Shown here: one piece after another, positions 1 to 9,382 of the stretch | Position numbering within the stretch: the first letter of the stretch is position 1 | Layout: every line of letters starts with the position of its first letter | Source: Marthasterias glacialis | Taxonomy: Eukaryota > Echinodermata > Asteroidea > Forcipulatida > Asteriidae | Assembly (NCBI GenBank): GCA_911728455.2 | Contig: OU452240.1 | Span: 7,273,352 to 7,337,351 of the forward strand | Reading direction: 5' to 3' | Length of the DNA: 64,000 nt | Notes under the pieces: model-generated | The model's database searches: none | What the model was told of the DNA's origin: nothing | Seen by the model: only the letters and a program-made list of their open reading frames with translations | Program-made: the position numbers and the translations under genes

Positions 1-3000
1 TCCTAGAGTTGGATATCTTAGGAAAATAGCTGATCGTATCAACGAAAACCAAAAGTGGATTGTAGGTGGTGATTTCAATTGCAACTTAGACAATCATGTT
101 GCCAAGGATACAAGTAAATCTGTTATAAGAAATATTCTTCAAGAAAAAGATTTGATTGATGTTTGGAGTACTGTTTACCCAGATAAACCAGGGTACACCC
201 ATTTTAACAAAGTGGTTAATAAGTCCAGTCGCATTGATTACATGTTTATGTCCTCTAGTTTGCTTAACAGACTAGGTGAGGCTCGGAACAATTCAACTGG
301 TTTAACTGATCATCAAGTAGTCAGTTTCAAATTGAATGATATTAATACTCCTCATGGTCCAGGTAGGTGGATATGCAATAATAAACTCTTGAATGACAAA
401 GATTGTTTTTTTAGAATTCAGAACTTTTGGACTTTTTGGAAAACAAAAAAGGGTGTCTATGATTGCATTTCCACCTGGTGGGAAATGGGTAAGAACAAAC
501 TGAAGGAGATCATTCAAGATTTTGGACGTGAAAAAGCTCATTTTGCTAAACAGGAAAAACAACGCTTGCAAAAACGCTATGATGTTTTGATGAACAGTCA
601 TGGTGATATTGATCAAGATGTTCTTCACCAAATTGAATCCAATCTCAAGCAATATGAGAAGAGAGAGTGGGAAAAGGCTCAAACTCGCGTTCGCAATATT
701 AACAAAAATGAAGGTGAAAAGGCAAGCAAATATTTTCTCAATCTGGAAAACCAACAAATGCAACACAAAAGAATAATCAAATTGCATAATAATAAAAATG
801 GTGATTATGTAGATCAACCTAGCACCATGATGAAATGTGTTAATGATTTCTATGCTGAATTGTATGATACAGAAGGTATAAACAAAACTCAGTTGTGTAA
901 GATCCTTGATGTTATTCACACAGAATCTTTTTGTGAAGATATTGTTCATGATTTGGAAAAGGATATTGATGAAAACGAATTGAGAAATGCGCTTTATCAA
1001 ATGAAATCTGATAAATCTCCTGGCATAGATGGCCTGACTGTCGAGTTTTATCGTACTCATTGGGACATTCTTAAACAGGATTTAATTGAATTGTTTCAAG
1101 AATGCAAACAAAACATGTCCTTGACCAGATCAATGAACACTGCCTTAATCAGATTGATTTACAAGAACAGAGGTTGCAAAGAAGATCTGAAAAATTGGAG
1201 GCCTATAAGTTTACTTACCGTTGATTATAAGCTCATTTCCAAAGTTATTACGATCAGAATGAAAAAGGTTATGCCTATCATAGTTGGTGAAAACCAGACC
1301 TGTGGGGTTCCAGGTAGAAATATTCACAACAATTTGACCATTTTGAGAGATTGTGTTGATTTCATCAACTTAAATAATGTCGAAGCTGGTCTAGTAAGCA
1401 TTGATCAAGAGAAAGCGTTTGATCGCATTGAGTGGGATTATATGTATTCAATTATGGAGAAAATGGGCCTTCCTGCAGGTTTGATTCGTTGGTGCAAGGT
1501 ATTGTATTCCAATCCCATGAGTCAAATGATTGTTAACAACTTTATTGGGTCACCAATAGCCATTAAGAGAGGTATTAGGCAGGGGTGCCCATTATCACCT
1601 CTGTTGTATGCCATATGTGCAGAGGGATTTTCTAATCTGATCTTAAAACATCCTGATCTTGAGGGCATAAGATTTCCTGATGCGATTGAAAGTTTCAAAG
1701 TTATTCAACATGCGGATGATTTGACTGTTTTTGTAAAAAGAAATCAAGATTTTGATGTTCTTCGTGAATTAATGGCTACCTATTGTGAAGGTTCAGGATC
1801 AAAAGTGAATAACACGAAATCAATTGGTCTTTGGTTAGGCAAGTGGAAGATCAGATCGGACTCTCCCTGTGGATTCAAATGGGTGTCAGATAAAATTAAG
1901 ATCTTAGGTATCTATTTTGGCAATGAAGTATCTCATGCAGATAATTGGCACCCTAGGATAAATAAAATTAGGCACACAATGAACAGATGGAAAAGTCGTA
2001 ATTTGACCTTTAAAGGTAAAACTGTCATTATCAACACTTTGATGGGGGCAAGTGTCACTTACCTGGGATCTGTAATATCGTGCCCGGATGATCTGATCAA
2101 AGAAATTGACGCCATTATTTGGGATTTCTTTTGGAATGGCAAGCCAGACAAAATTAAAAGAGATGTTCTCAGAAACAAAACTGACCAAGGTGGTACAGGT
2201 GTCTTAGACATCAAATTGAAACTGAGTAGCCTGAAGTTGAAATGGCTTTCCAAATACAACGATACTAATGGAAAATGGCGCATATGTTTCAATTACTGGA
2301 TCAATCGAGCTAGTGGTATTTTAGACCATGAATGGTATATTTTTAATAATCCTGATCTAGCTACACAGACCACTATGTTTTACCAAGATGTTTTATGTGC
2401 TTTCAAAAATGCTGATGGAAAAATTAATGCTAATATCTCTTGTTTTCTTGAAGCTCAGGACCTGCCTTTATGGAAGAACTGTCTCATTACCTCTAACGAA
2501 CAAAAAGAACTTGACAGTAAAGTGCTAAAATCTAAGGGTATGACAAGATTACGTCATGTTTGGTGCAATGGAAATTTGAAGCCTTTGAAAGTAATTGCTG
2601 AAGCGTGCAGTCTTAGACTGATCAATGCAGGTAGAATAAGGGCAGGTCTGAAGAGATGTATTCATCCTAGTTTACTATCCGAAAACAGACAAGGGCCAGC
2701 TAATCTTGTCAGCAGAAGACTTGAAATCAAAGACTTTCACGAACAGGGTGGATACATTCCTTTGAAGGATCAAAGTAGTAAAACGTTGTATAAAAACTTG
2801 TCAGGAATGAATCATGCTGTGCCAGTAGCTGAAACCAAATGGTCCTTGTTTTTCAATCTTGATGCGGATTTTGTGTGGGACAAAGTATGGAAAAACAAAC
2901 AAAAAAAACTCATTGACAACGAGGATAGAGACCTTTGGTTTCGTTTAATGCATAGGATTATTCCTACCAAGGACAAACTGTTTAAAATAGGAGTTACCCA

Positions 3001-3510
3001 AGATGACATTTGCCCATTATGTCGTTATGAAAAGGAAACTATTGAGCATTTGTTCATTTACTGTCAAAAACACCTTAGTTCATGGGTTTTTGTTGAAAAC
3101 ATTTTGAGAAAATATACAGGAAACAGACATTTCTACATGAGTGATATCAACAGAATTCTAGGAAAGGACATGGATGAATTTGCTCTTTACATCACAGGGA
3201 AATTGCTCAAAGTTGTTTGGTCTGTACGTTGCGAAATGTCCATCGGAAACTCTGAAATTTGTCCTAACATTCTTCAGAAATACATGACTAACTTAAAAGC
3301 TTGTATTCGAGGAGAACAAAAGCGTCTGCCTGAACATGTTTTCAATAGTTTTTTTGCCAAAAACAGTGTCATCTGCGAAGTGATCCATGACAAAATTGTT
3401 TTTCAGTTTTAGTGTCTTTGTAGTGCTCTTTTCGGTGACTCTTGTTGGTGCTAAGGTTACAATTAAATAGTTTAATTTAATTTAATTTATTTATTTATTA
3501 TTATTATTAT

Positions 3511-3547
<37 letters not shown>

Positions 3548-3744
3548 GGTGGATGCTAATTAGTTTCAATGTTCGTTTTCCTTTTTATGCCTTGTTTATA
3601 CTTTTGTAATTGAACTGAGAATTTTTGTTTATGAGTTTTGCTTTTCCTTTTGTTGTTTTTGTATCGTTGATTGTTCTTGTAAAGTTTTTGATGAAGCTTG
3701 AATAAACGGAGTCATATAACTCCATGAGATAATAAAAAAAAAAA

Positions 3745-3797
<53 letters not shown>
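1..3797 (+). mobile_element. Tx1/L1-like LINE, 5'-cut by window edge
   Basis: A non-LTR retrotransposon enters from the left edge. After the ORF2 stop at 3412 comes a T-rich 3' UTR with TTTAA and ATT runs (3470-3546), then an AATAAA at 3701-3706, an A-run from about 3734 and an (AAT)n tail to about 3797. The tail borders sequence homologous to the intron 1 start of the SLC16-like gene (compare 8650-8790 and 22560-22650). The LINE therefore seems to have inserted into, or next to, a copy of that intron. The 5' end and the target-site duplication lie outside the window. Confidence 0.9.
2..3412 (+). CDS. LINE ORF2: endonuclease C-terminus, reverse transcriptase, zinc knuckle
   Basis: The reading frame is open from base 2 to the TAG at 3410, about 1136 residues, so the first in-frame ATG (152) is not the true start. 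The N-terminal part is the end of an APE-type endonuclease: GGDFN near 70-84, SRIDYMF near 227-247, and LTDHQ near 303-317 in place of the usual SDH. The reverse transcriptase has DKSPGIDGL (about 1009), NWRPISLL (about 1195), the first catalytic Asp in SIDQEKAFDR (about 1400), IRQGCPLSPL (about 1572) and HADD (about 1708-1719) in the YADD position. A CPLC...H...C zinc knuckle of the zf-RVT type lies at about 3010-3056. NQTCGVPGR is typical of the Tx1/L1 group. It nicks DNA and primes reverse transcription at the target. No stop or frameshift is seen, so this copy is probably young, but its 5' part is not visible. Confidence 0.9.
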   Translation, partial: PRVGYLRKIADRINENQKWIVGGDFNCNLDNHVAKDTSKSVIRNILQEKDLIDVWSTVYPDKPGYTHFNKVVNKSSRIDYMFMSSSLLNRLGEARNNSTGLTDHQVVSFKLNDINTPHGPGRWICNNKLLNDKDCFFRIQNFWTFWKTKKGVYDCISTWWEMGKNKLKEIIQDFGREKAHFAKQEKQRLQKRYDVLMNSHGDIDQDVLHQIESNLKQYEKREWEKAQTRVRNINKNEGEKASKYFLNLENQQMQHKRIIKLHNNKNGDYVDQPSTMMKCVNDFYAELYDTEGINKTQLCKILDVIHTESFCEDIVHDLEKDIDENELRNALYQMKSDKSPGIDGLTVEFYRTHWDILKQDLIELFQECKQNMSLTRSMNTALIRLIYKNRGCKEDLKNWRPISLLTVDYKLISKVITIRMKKVMPIIVGENQTCGVPGRNIHNNLTILRDCVDFINLNNVEAGLVSIDQEKAFDRIEWDYMYSIMEKMGLPAGLIRWCKVLYSNPMSQMIVNNFIGSPIAIKRGIRQGCPLSPLLYAICAEGFSNLILKHPDLEGIRFPDAIESFKVIQHADDLTVFVKRNQDFDVLRELMATYCEGSGSKVNNTKSIGLWLGKWKIRSDSPCGFKWVSDKIKILGIYFGNEVSHADNWHPRINKIRHTMNRWKSRNLTFKGKTVIINTLMGASVTYLGSVISCPDDLIKEIDAIIWDFFWNGKPDKIKRDVLRNKTDQGGTGVLDIKLKLSSLKLKWLSKYNDTNGKWRICFNYWINRASGILDHEWYIFNNPDLATQTTMFYQDVLCAFKNADGKINANISCFLEAQDLPLWKNCLITSNEQKELDSKVLKSKGMTRLRHVWCNGNLKPLKVIAEACSLRLINAGRIRAGLKRCIHPSLLSENRQGPANLVSRRLEIKDFHEQGGYIPLKDQSSKTLYKNLSGMNHAVPVAETKWSLFFNLDADFVWDKVWKNKQKKLIDNEDRDLWFRLMHRIIPTKDKLFKIGVTQDDICPLCRYEKETIEHLFIYCQKHLSSWVFVENILRKYTGNRHFYMSDINRILGKDMDEFALYITGKLLKVVWSVRCEMSIGNSEICPNILQKYMTNLKACIRGEQKRLPEHVFNSFFAKNSVICEVIHDKIVFQF

Positions 3798-3798
<1 letters not shown>

Positions 3799-3942
3799 AC
3801 CAATACTTTGATGTGTTGTTTTTTTCCTTTTCTTATCAAAGTAAGATACTCTTTGACTGTCGAGTTTGTCACTTCAATGAGTTACACTAATCCCACTGGT
3901 CGCAGATTTCAATCCCAAAAAGTAAAACAAAACAAACTTTAC

Positions 3943-4129
3943 CTGCCAGATTGATGACGCCCGCTATTATAGCTATCATCCACCCAATAAGCCAAGTCTG
4001 AGCCGTAAACTGTTCCTGAAGAGTAGGTAACATAAATCCCAGACCATTTACTAACCCTATCCAAAGCACCCAATCAAAAAATAGACACAGCACTGCAAAC
4101 CAGCCTAAACGATTTTTTAAATCGGCCAT
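3943..4129 (-). pseudogene. SLC16-like exon 1, orphan copy A
   Basis: This is a 187-nt exon read on the minus strand. It starts with ATG at 4129 and ends at a CAG|GTAAAG donor at 3943/3942. It encodes the N-terminus of an MFS transporter (MADLKNRLGWFAVLCLFFDW...) and is the same length as exon 1 of the intact gene at 22651-22837. The ATG, frame and donor are intact. No matching exon 2 follows before the LINE and the window edge. It could be exon 1 of a gene that continues beyond the left edge with the LINE in its first intron, or an orphan duplicate. The sequence cannot decide between these. Confidence 0.7.
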
Positions 4130-4629
4130 GGCGTTGTTGTGTGCCTTGAAACGGAATGTAGCGACCCAGCAGTGTTCCTTCGTTTTGAACGTTCGTAGGA
4201 CCGTAGCACGGTAAAGACTCTGTCATTGTCCAATCACAAGCTATGCAACTAAGACTCCACCCAACACTGACAGTTCTTTTTGATGAACATCATAAATATT
4301 CATGTTATTGATCAAAGAGCCAGGGGAGAGGCATGCGCTGAGGAATTTTTGTATTGTGCTTCTACCTGTAAAGCATACAGGGCGAAGACAATTACTGCCA
4401 ATGCAAGGCAGCAAATGTGCCCCCACTGTTATATAAGAATTGAGCTCGTACAAGAATGTAACTTAAATGGAGGTTGTGTTGCATGGCTCTTGAGACATGG
4501 CTCTCGTGAATGCAAATTGAATCGTGGGATGGGAGGAAAAGGACGACAATTTGGGACTAAAGAACCCGCATATAAAATAAACTCATTGCAAAAATATTTA
4601 TTACTTCACCACAAAATTAACGCGAGAAC

Positions 4630-4672
4630 TGCAGCATGTTTTTTTTTTTTTTTTCTTCTTCTTTTTTTTAGG
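4630..4672. repeat. T-rich tract in left arm
   Basis: A poly-T/CTT tract lies at about 4638-4672. The mirror position in the right arm (6181-6215) has an AAT/AAC-rich stretch instead, so this low-complexity spot diverged between the arms. Confidence 0.6.
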
Positions 4673-4799
4673 AGTCGGGGATGGGGGTGGGTGAAGCATA
4701 AGGATTTGGGTGTCAGTTGGCACATAGTTTAAAGGGATAATTATAGGACTGGTAAAGCTGATAGTGCAGGGATCTTACTTTGTGTAATTCAATGTAATT

Positions 4800-5540
4800 C
4801 ACATTCAAATAAGACTCGGTTCGTCCATGATGATATTCAGGCCTGCTGTTCACATTCAAATCAGATTCGGTTCGTCCATGATGATATTCAGGCCTGCTGT
4901 TCACATTCAAATCAGATTCGGTTCATCCATAATGATATTCAGGCCTGCTGTTCACATTCAAATGAGATTCGGTTCGTCCATGATGATATTCAGGCCTGCT
5001 GTTCACATTCAAATCAGATTCGGTTCATCCATAATGATATTCAGGCCTGCTGTTCACATTCAAATGAGATTCGGTTCGTCCATGATGATATTCAGGCCTG
5101 CTGTTCACATTCAAATCAGATTCGGTTCATCCATAATGATATTCAGGTCTGCTGTTCACATTCAGATGAGATTCGGTTCGTCCATGATGATATTCAGGCC
5201 TGCTGTTCACATTCAAATCAGATTCGGTTCATCCATAATGATATTCAGGCCTGCTGTTCACATTCAAATCAGATTCGGTTCGTCCAGGATGATATTCAGG
5301 CCTGCTGTTCACATTCAAATCAGATTTGGTTCGTCCATGATGATATTCAGGCCTGCTGTTCACATTCAAATGAGATTCGGTTCGTCCATGATGATATTCA
5401 GGCCTGCTGTTCACATTCAAATCAGATTTGGTTCGTCCATGATGATATTCAGGCCTGCTGTTCACATTCAAATCAGATTCGGTTCGTCCAGGATGATATT
5501 CAGGCCTGCTGTTCACATTCATATGAGATTTGGTTTCGTC
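4800..5540. repeat. 51-bp minisatellite, about 14.5 units
   Basis: Tandem units of 51 bp run from about 4800 to 5540. Each contains GATATTCAGGCCTGCTGTTC and GATTCGGTTCGTCC. Since 51 is a multiple of three, both strands stay open (up to 243 codons on +), but the 17-residue unit has no protein-like character. For much of the array, units with CGTCCATGATG alternate with units with CATCCATAATG, giving a 102-bp higher-order period. The array sits at the centre of the exon 1 inverted repeat. Confidence 0.95.
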
Positions 5541-6129
5541 ATGGCATGTAGAGGCTGATAATATTGAGATTTATTTTCTGATCTGTTTTTGTGTGATTGC
5601 TTGGAAAATTTCTCGCTAAATCCGTTGTCTAAGTGAAGAGAAAATAGTGAAAAGCCGAGCACATCTGTTGGCACCATGTAAAACTTTATTTTTAAATTTT
5701 TGAAATAGTAACAATTGAAATTAAAATCTGGGTCTTTAAAAAACAAATTCTCGACAGAAATAATTATGTGGGATACTGTCGTGAACTTCATAACCAGTGA
5801 GGTTTCAGCAGACTGATTCAAAGAAATCAATGTTTTTTAATGGGTACCAATCCGGTATTTTATATGTAGGCCTATTTTCCTGCAGTATGAAAGCTCACTG
5901 TTTATGAAGTTCATGTCAGTACCAGCTCCCAACCAATGTTTTTTAAGACCCAATTTCAATTTTAAATTGACGTTTTTACGTACTTAAAATTGTATGACTC
6001 TCACGATTCCCTGCTCTTTTAGACAACTGATTGAATCAAAAATTTCATTTTTTCCCTCGATGTTTTCATGGAATTAAACAAAGTAAGAAACCTGCACTAT
6101 AGGCTTTCGGGTCCTATATAGCTTTAAGT
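5541..6129. other. Unique spacer, no gene seen
   Basis: AT-rich sequence between the minisatellite and the right inverted-repeat arm. I see no exon-like open frame, RNA gene or terminal inverted repeat. A TAGGCCTA octamer lies at about 5866. Confidence 0.6.
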
Positions 6130-6700
6130 TATTCGGCCAACCTGACACCCAAATCCTTATGCTTCACCCGCCCCCACCCAATTTTTTTTAATAATAACAA
6201 ACAAACAAACAAATATGCTGCAGTTCTCGCGTTAATTTTGTGTTGAAGTAATAATTGTTTTTGCAATGAGTTTATATGCGGGTTCTTTAGTCCAAAATTG
6301 TCGTCCTTTTCCTCCATTCCCCGATTCAATTTGCATTCACGGCACATCTTCTATTGCAAGTTAACAAGACTTTGTCTCAAGAGCCATGCAACACAACCTC
6401 CATTTAAGTTACATTCTTGTACGAGCTCAATTCTTTTATTAGTGGGGGCACATTGCTGCCTTGCATTGGAAGTATTGTCTTCGCCCTGTATGCTTTACAG
6501 GTAGAAGCACAATACGAACATTTCTCAGCGCATGCCTCTCCCCTGGCTTTTTGAATAACATGAATATTTATAATGTTCAACAAAAAGAACTGTCAGTGTT
6601 GGGTGGAGTCTTAGTTGCATAGCTGTGATTGGGCAATGGCAAGGTCTTTACCGTGCTACGGTCCTACGAACGTTCAAAACGAAGGAACACTAGCGTGTCG
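6130..6700. repeat. Right arm, inner part
   Basis: Inverted copy of about 4150-4740, including the GGTAAAGAC/GTCTTTACC and GAACGTTCGTAGG/CCTACGAACGTTC segments. After about 6695 the match stops abruptly and resumes at 8445, so about 1.75 kb has been inserted or rearranged into this arm. Confidence 0.75.
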
Positions 6701-6704
6701 ATAA

Positions 6705-6905
6705 TTTTGTGCAGAGGTCAGTAATCTGTTGATTGCTTTACAACAACGATAATTATAATATATATATCCCCTTGCGGGACCGTGAAGGTTAAAGTTCTTC
6801 ACGGTCACGTTGGCCCTGTGTTGGCAAAAGGGTGTATCTAAAAAAAATCGAAAGTTGAGAAAAAGGATTCTAAAGTTTTCTAAGTGATTTTCTTTTTTAG
6901 ACGCA
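6705..6905 (+). repeat. Dispersed repeat R1, copy 1 (empty foldback site)
   Basis: Shares GAGGTC.GTAATC, GTTAAAGT.CTTCACG and TTGGCCCTGTGTTGGCAAAA with 22885-23345, and its distal part with 55590-55742 (inverted). At 6805-6815 the sequence runs straight through the point where a 192-bp foldback element sits in the 22885-23345 copy. Confidence 0.7.
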
Positions 6906-6920
6906 CGCTGTCATTGTCAT

Positions 6921-7300
6921 TCAAAATCGAATATAATCCTTAAAGGCATTGGAGCGCCATCGGCCCATTTCCCGGATCTGAGCATCCGAATAACCCATGG
7001 AAAGCGCGTGAGATGCTGCACCGATGCGAAAACGATGACCTGTATAAATCGTTTCACCGATGAAACTGATTGTTGATTTCAACAACTTTGCAAACTGCTC
7101 TCCTTGAACAGCTTCACCATTTTTTGCAACACAACAACTTGAACACATTTTGAGCCCTCTGATAAGTTTGCCAAATTGAGGCTGCTATCGAATTGGACAG
7201 TATGTTTCGGAGCCCTGGCACCAACTCTGAGGCTGTATTTCTATTGGACGGTCTTCCTGTACAGGCCAATCCACACAAGAAGCGGAAACAGAAACCTGGT
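6921..7300 (-). pseudogene. Tyrosine recombinase C-terminal fragment
   Basis: The minus-strand frame 7148-6921 encodes 75 residues ending ...GHRFRIGAAS...MGRWRSNAFKDYIRF. This matches the last catalytic boxes of eukaryotic tyrosine recombinases (HxxR, then W and the nucleophile Tyr), as in DIRS, Ngaro or Crypton elements. The same frame continues upstream past an in-frame TAG near 7184 to about 7300, ending just 5' of the visible domain. The first catalytic Arg box is not recognisable. No split direct repeats or reverse transcriptase were found nearby, so the element type is open. Dead fragment; role inferred from family motifs only. Confidence 0.65.
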
Positions 7301-7503
7301 TGAAACCATTGCCTAATTGCTGTATTTGATTGTTGAACGTTCGTCCCGTGTTGTAAATGGATTTAGCTCCCCCGATTGTTGCATAGTCGATTGTGTACAC
7401 GGTTGAGACGATCGCAAAGGATTCACATGCTCCATGCCTTAGAATTAACATGCAGTGGACTGGAAACCCCAAAGTTCTTACTAGCCAAACAAAAGCTATT
7501 TTG

Positions 7504-8372
7504 TATGGTGGCCCTGAAGGGACATCGCACATCGCATACGTGTGCGCACACGTATGCAATGTCGTGAAACAATTCGCGAATGTGTGCGCACACGTATGCA
7601 ATGTAGTGAACCAAATCGCGATTATGTGCGCACACGTATGCAATGTCGTGAACCAAATCGCGAATATATGCGCACACGTATGCAATGTCGTAAACCAAAT
7701 CGCGAATGTGTGCGCACACGTATGCAATGTCGTGAACCAAATCGCGAATATGTGCGCACACGTATGCAATGTCGTGAAACAAATCCTGAATGTGTGCGCA
7801 CACGGTATGCAATGTCGTGAACCAAATCGCGAATATGTGCGCACTCGTCTGCGAATATATTCGCGATGTCGTGAATTTTATTGCATACCATTGTCGCATA
7901 CCTTTGAATAAAATGTCTATTGATCTGGGGGGTTGAAGCACCAAGTCTGGAATCAAGACGTACAGGCATATACACAATGTACCTGCCTGGTACCCAAGCT
8001 CCTGCATTGAATGTCTTTGGTATACAAATGGGACCAGGGCCACTTGCATACTCCCTAGTTCACTAACACATTGGCCGCAACTATGACATCACCCCAAAGG
8101 TATGCGACAATGGTATGCAATAACATTCACGACATCACGAATATATTCGCAGACGAGTGCGCACATATTCGCGAATTGGTTCACGACATTGCATACCGTG
8201 TGCGCACACATTCGCGATTTGGTTCACGACATTGCATACGTGTGCGCACACATTCGCGATTTGGTTCACGACATCGCATACGTGTGCGCACATATTCGCG
8301 ATTTGTTTCACGACATCGCATACGTATGCGCACACGTTTGCGATGTGCGATGTCCCTTCAGGGCCACCATAA
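7504..8372. mobile_element. Foldback element FB, copy 1, arms of 42-bp tandem repeats
   Basis: Begins TATGGTGGCCCTGAAGGGAC and ends with its inverse, GTCCCTTCAGGGCCACCATA, plus A. The left arm (7504 to about 7907) holds about seven 42-bp units with core TGTGCGCACACGTATGCA. The right arm (about 8095-8372) holds about four units inverted. A loop of about 190 bp (7908-8094) has no gene. It is flanked by TTTTG at 7499-7503 and 8373-8377, a candidate 5-bp target-site duplication. A second, shorter member is at 22997-23188. The 42-bp period keeps several frames open (up to about 219 codons); these are artefacts. No transposase is present. Known foldback elements also have tandem repeats in their arms, but I do not recognise this family. 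Confidence 0.85.
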
Positions 8373-8455
8373 TTTTGTAACCTGCTTCCCAAGGAATTTG
8401 GTCGTAAGGAAAGAATGTCTGACACACATTCCGTTTCAGGGTAGACAACAACGCC

Positions 8456-8642
8456 ACGGCCGATTTCAAAAATCGTTTAGGCTGGTTTGCAGTGCTGTGT
8501 CTATTTTTTGATTGGGTGCTTTGGATAGGGTTAGTAAATGGTCTGGGATATATGTTACCTACTCTTCAGGAACAGTTTACGGCCCAGACTTGGCTTATTG
8601 GGTGGATGATAGCTATAATAGCGGGCGTCATCAATCTGGCAG
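8456..8642 (+). pseudogene. SLC16-like exon 1, copy B, start codon lost
   Basis: This exon is 187 nt on the plus strand and lies in the right arm, inverted relative to copy A. It keeps an open frame (...CLFFDWVLWIGLVNGLGYMLP...) and a CAG|GTAAAG donor at 8642/8643. The start reads GCC-ACG-GCC where copies A and 22837 have GCC-ATG-GCC. One T-to-C change therefore removes the start codon while the rest is preserved. No exon 2 follows on the plus strand. Confidence 0.75.
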
Positions 8643-8830
8643 GTAAAGTTTATTTAGTTTTACTTTTTGGGATTGAAATCTGCGACCAGTGGGATTTATA
8701 GTGTAACTCAATGAAATGACAAACTCGACAGTCGAAAAGTATCTTACTTTGATAAGAAAAAGCAAAAACCAACACATCAAAGTTTATTTTTATTATTATT
8801 ATTTTTAATATTATTATTATTATTACGTTA
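8643..8830. repeat. Right arm, outer part, ending in ATT repeat
   Basis: Inverted copy of about 3800-3942 (start of intron 1). It ends in TTTATTTTTATTATTATT at about 8785-8826. The other arm ends in an (AAT)n run at its corresponding edge, where the LINE tail lies. Confidence 0.7.
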
Positions 8831-8831
8831 A

Positions 8832-9000
8832 GGGAATAAAAGAGTGTTGACCGAGGTCTTAAACGGCCCTTATAACCGGCAGGGGCGTGGCCGTGTGATG
8901 AAGGACCGAGCCGAAGCCGAGGTCTTTTGTCACACGGCCACGACCCTGCAAGGTTTTAAACGGCTGTTTAAGACCGAGCCACTACTCTTTTATTCTCATT
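8832..9000. mobile_element. Hairpin MITE M1, copy 1
   Basis: Inverted repeat: GGGAATAAAAGAGTG...GACCGAGGTCTTAAACGGCC at left and its inverse at right, ending CTCTTTTATTCTCATTC. Internal arms include CGTGGCCGTGTGA and TCACACGGCCACG. A second, partial copy is at 34833-34954. No coding potential. Confidence 0.75.
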
Positions 9001-9227
9001 CATTAATGCCCTTTTAGGTAAAAAGCGTAATAATGCAGTCAAATCCGTTGATACTTTTCTGTTTTTAGGTGTTCGGGCAATTTGCCTGAAAACCTCTTGT
9101 TTTTTTTTGTTTTTTTGTTTTTTAGGTGTTTTGGCACTCAGCCCGGAACACCTCTTGATTTTGTTATCTCTGCCCGTGAAACGGCAGAGATATTGTCCTT
9201 GTGCGGGATATTCTTCTTCTTCTTCAG

Positions 9228-9382
9228 TCAGGCCGTTTGCGAAACCACGGCTTCGGTTTGAGCTTGGGCGTAGGCACTCTCAATTATTTAGAAAAGGTGT
9301 GCTTTTCTTACAGGGCTTCAAACAGGCGGACAGAGCCAAAGCCTGAGGTCAAGCTCAAGCCGTGGTTTCGTACACGGCCACA
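9228..9382. repeat. Imperfect hairpin, MITE-like
   Basis: Left GGCCGTTTGCGAAACCACGG pairs with right CCGTGGTTTCGTACACGGCC at about 9360-9380, and a TTTGAGCTTG / CAAGCTCAAG pair lies just inside. No clear target duplication. Confidence 0.55.

Larger units (their letters stand above)
3798..4740. repeat. Left arm of inverted repeat (pairs with 6130-6700 and 8450-8790)
   Basis: This arm contains an SLC16-like exon 1 copy and its upstream flank. Bases 4150-4740 recur inverted at about 6130-6695, for example GTCAGTGTTGGGTGGAGTC at the right-arm site. Bases 3800-4145 recur inverted at 8445-8790. A 51-bp minisatellite lies between the arms. Confidence 0.8.

Noticed and set aside
302-1060. 252-codon frame on the minus strand
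   Set aside because: Antisense shadow of the LINE reverse transcriptase frame.
4827-5558. 243-codon frame on the plus strand, 97 codons on minus
   Set aside because: Minisatellite with period divisible by three; open on both strands, no start context and no protein-like composition.
7504-8372. CRISPR-like array
   Set aside because: Units are contiguous without unique spacers, arms are inverted to each other, and the genome is eukaryotic.
7185-8511. Many overlapping frames of 90-219 codons
   Set aside because: Artefacts of the 42-bp units of the foldback element; open in several frames on both strands.
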